Shown here: positions 5,136 to 5,335 of the stretch, one piece after another
Numbering within the stretch: position 1 is the stretch's first letter
Layout: each line of letters begins with the position of its first letter
Made by a program: the position numbers and the translations under genes
Notes under the pieces: generated by a model
Database searches by the model: none
Seen by the model: only the letters and a program-made list of their open reading frames with translations
What the model was told of the DNA's origin: nothing
From: Planctomycetaceae bacterium
Lineage (GTDB): Bacteria > Planctomycetota > Planctomycetia > Pirellulales > Thermoguttaceae
Reading direction: 5' to 3'
DNA: 5,335 nucleotides
Assembly (NCBI GenBank): GCA_003532715.1
Contig: DOEZ01000421.1
Coordinates: forward strand, 1 to 5,335

Positions 5136-5305
5136 TGGACGTTTTGACTGGCCGTTGAGGGAGGATGAGAGGCGTATTGGGAGGTGTGGCGTTAGCCGCG
5201 TTGCCCGAGGGACCTCTTGTCAAGTGCGCAATTTAATTTAAGCTGGACCTCTTATAGATGATAGGGAGTCGGCGGCGGCGACTCGGCTTCGTCGAGTGGG
5301 AGTTT
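5136..5305 (+). other. Spacer before the fourth tRNA, with overlapping hairpins and a short direct repeat
   Basis: No gene is seen in these 170 bases. GGACCTCTT occurs twice (5210-5218 and 5245-5253), flanking an A+T-rich stretch. Further on, GAGTCG (5266-5271) can pair with CGACTC (5279-5284), while ACTCG (5281-5285) can instead pair with CGAGT (5293-5297). The two stems share bases 5281-5284 and exclude each other. TTGTCA at 5217-5222 resembles a -35 box, but no good -10 lies at the right distance. Confidence 0.5.
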
Positions 5306-5335
5306 GCTGCTGTAGCTCAGTTGGTAGAGCGCGTC
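5306..5335 (+). tRNA. tRNA, 5' part only, probably tRNA-Thr (GGT)
   Basis: Thirty bases show the 5' acceptor strand GCTGCTG (5306-5312), TA, a D arm GCTC-AGTTGGTA-GAGC (5315-5330), base 26 and four bases of the anticodon stem before the window ends. The anticodon is outside, so the identity is inferred: it is fourth in the order Thr-Tyr-Gly-x, and the visible part resembles E. coli thrT, including the same D arm TAGCTCAGTTGGTAGAGCGC. Many other tRNAs share this D arm, so the tRNA call is firm but the amino acid is not. Confidence 0.85.

Noticed and set aside
4835..5223. Two minus-strand open frames (4835-5101 and 4924-5223) encoding strings such as GVQDSNLRR and KGIEPSSSAWK
   Set aside because: These are translations of the antisense of tRNA-Tyr and tRNA-Gly. 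The strings are familiar spurious peptides in protein databases caused by this artefact.

Overview
The window is about 60% G+C by eye and looks like chromosomal DNA of a planctomycete, probably a Pirellulales-type organism. This rests on three things: a Tat-exported Gfo/Idh/MocA oxidoreductase with an N-Q-G-V-H-E-I-D signature, the C-terminal part of a DUF2961 (GH172-type) protein, and G+C-rich palindromic repeats between genes that resemble planctomycete repeats I remember. The lineage is inferred; no rRNA or other firm marker is present.

Layout from left to right: (1) 2-565, plus strand, the 3' end of a DUF2961-family gene cut by the window edge. (2) 566-882, a convergent intergenic region with three separate inverted repeats; the last is a good intrinsic terminator for the gene on its right. 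(3) 883-2295, minus strand, a complete type I glutamine synthetase (glnA) with a GTG start, a strong Shine-Dalgarno and an intact adenylylation tyrosine. (4) 2296-2966, a 671-base divergent control region with a weak sigma-54-like candidate for glnA, one copy of a dispersed repeat, and a candidate promoter, 5' hairpin and ribosome binding site for the next gene. (5) 2967-4400, plus strand, a complete Tat-signal Gfo/Idh/MocA oxidoreductase. (6) 4401-4698, a non-coding stretch with a hairpin just after the stop codon, a degenerate repeat copy and a good promoter for stable RNA. (7) 4699-5335, a tRNA cluster: tRNA-Thr(TGT), tRNA-Tyr(GTA), tRNA-Gly(TCC), and the first 30 bases of a fourth tRNA that is probably tRNA-Thr(GGT).

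The genes fall into unrelated functions. GlnA is the central ammonium-assimilating enzyme. The DUF2961 fragment and the exported oxidoreductase fit the large carbohydrate-processing repertoire of planctomycetes, but nothing ties them to one pathway. The tRNA order Thr-Tyr-Gly-(Thr) is the order found upstream of tufB in Escherichia coli, so the DNA just beyond the right edge is predicted to hold the rest of the fourth tRNA and then tuf, secE and nusG.

I see no mobile element, CRISPR array, defence system or clearly new gene system. The points most worth following up are the stacked palindromes in the convergent intergenic region, the apparent use of a dispersed repeat as the glnA terminator, and the deep conservation of the tRNA order.
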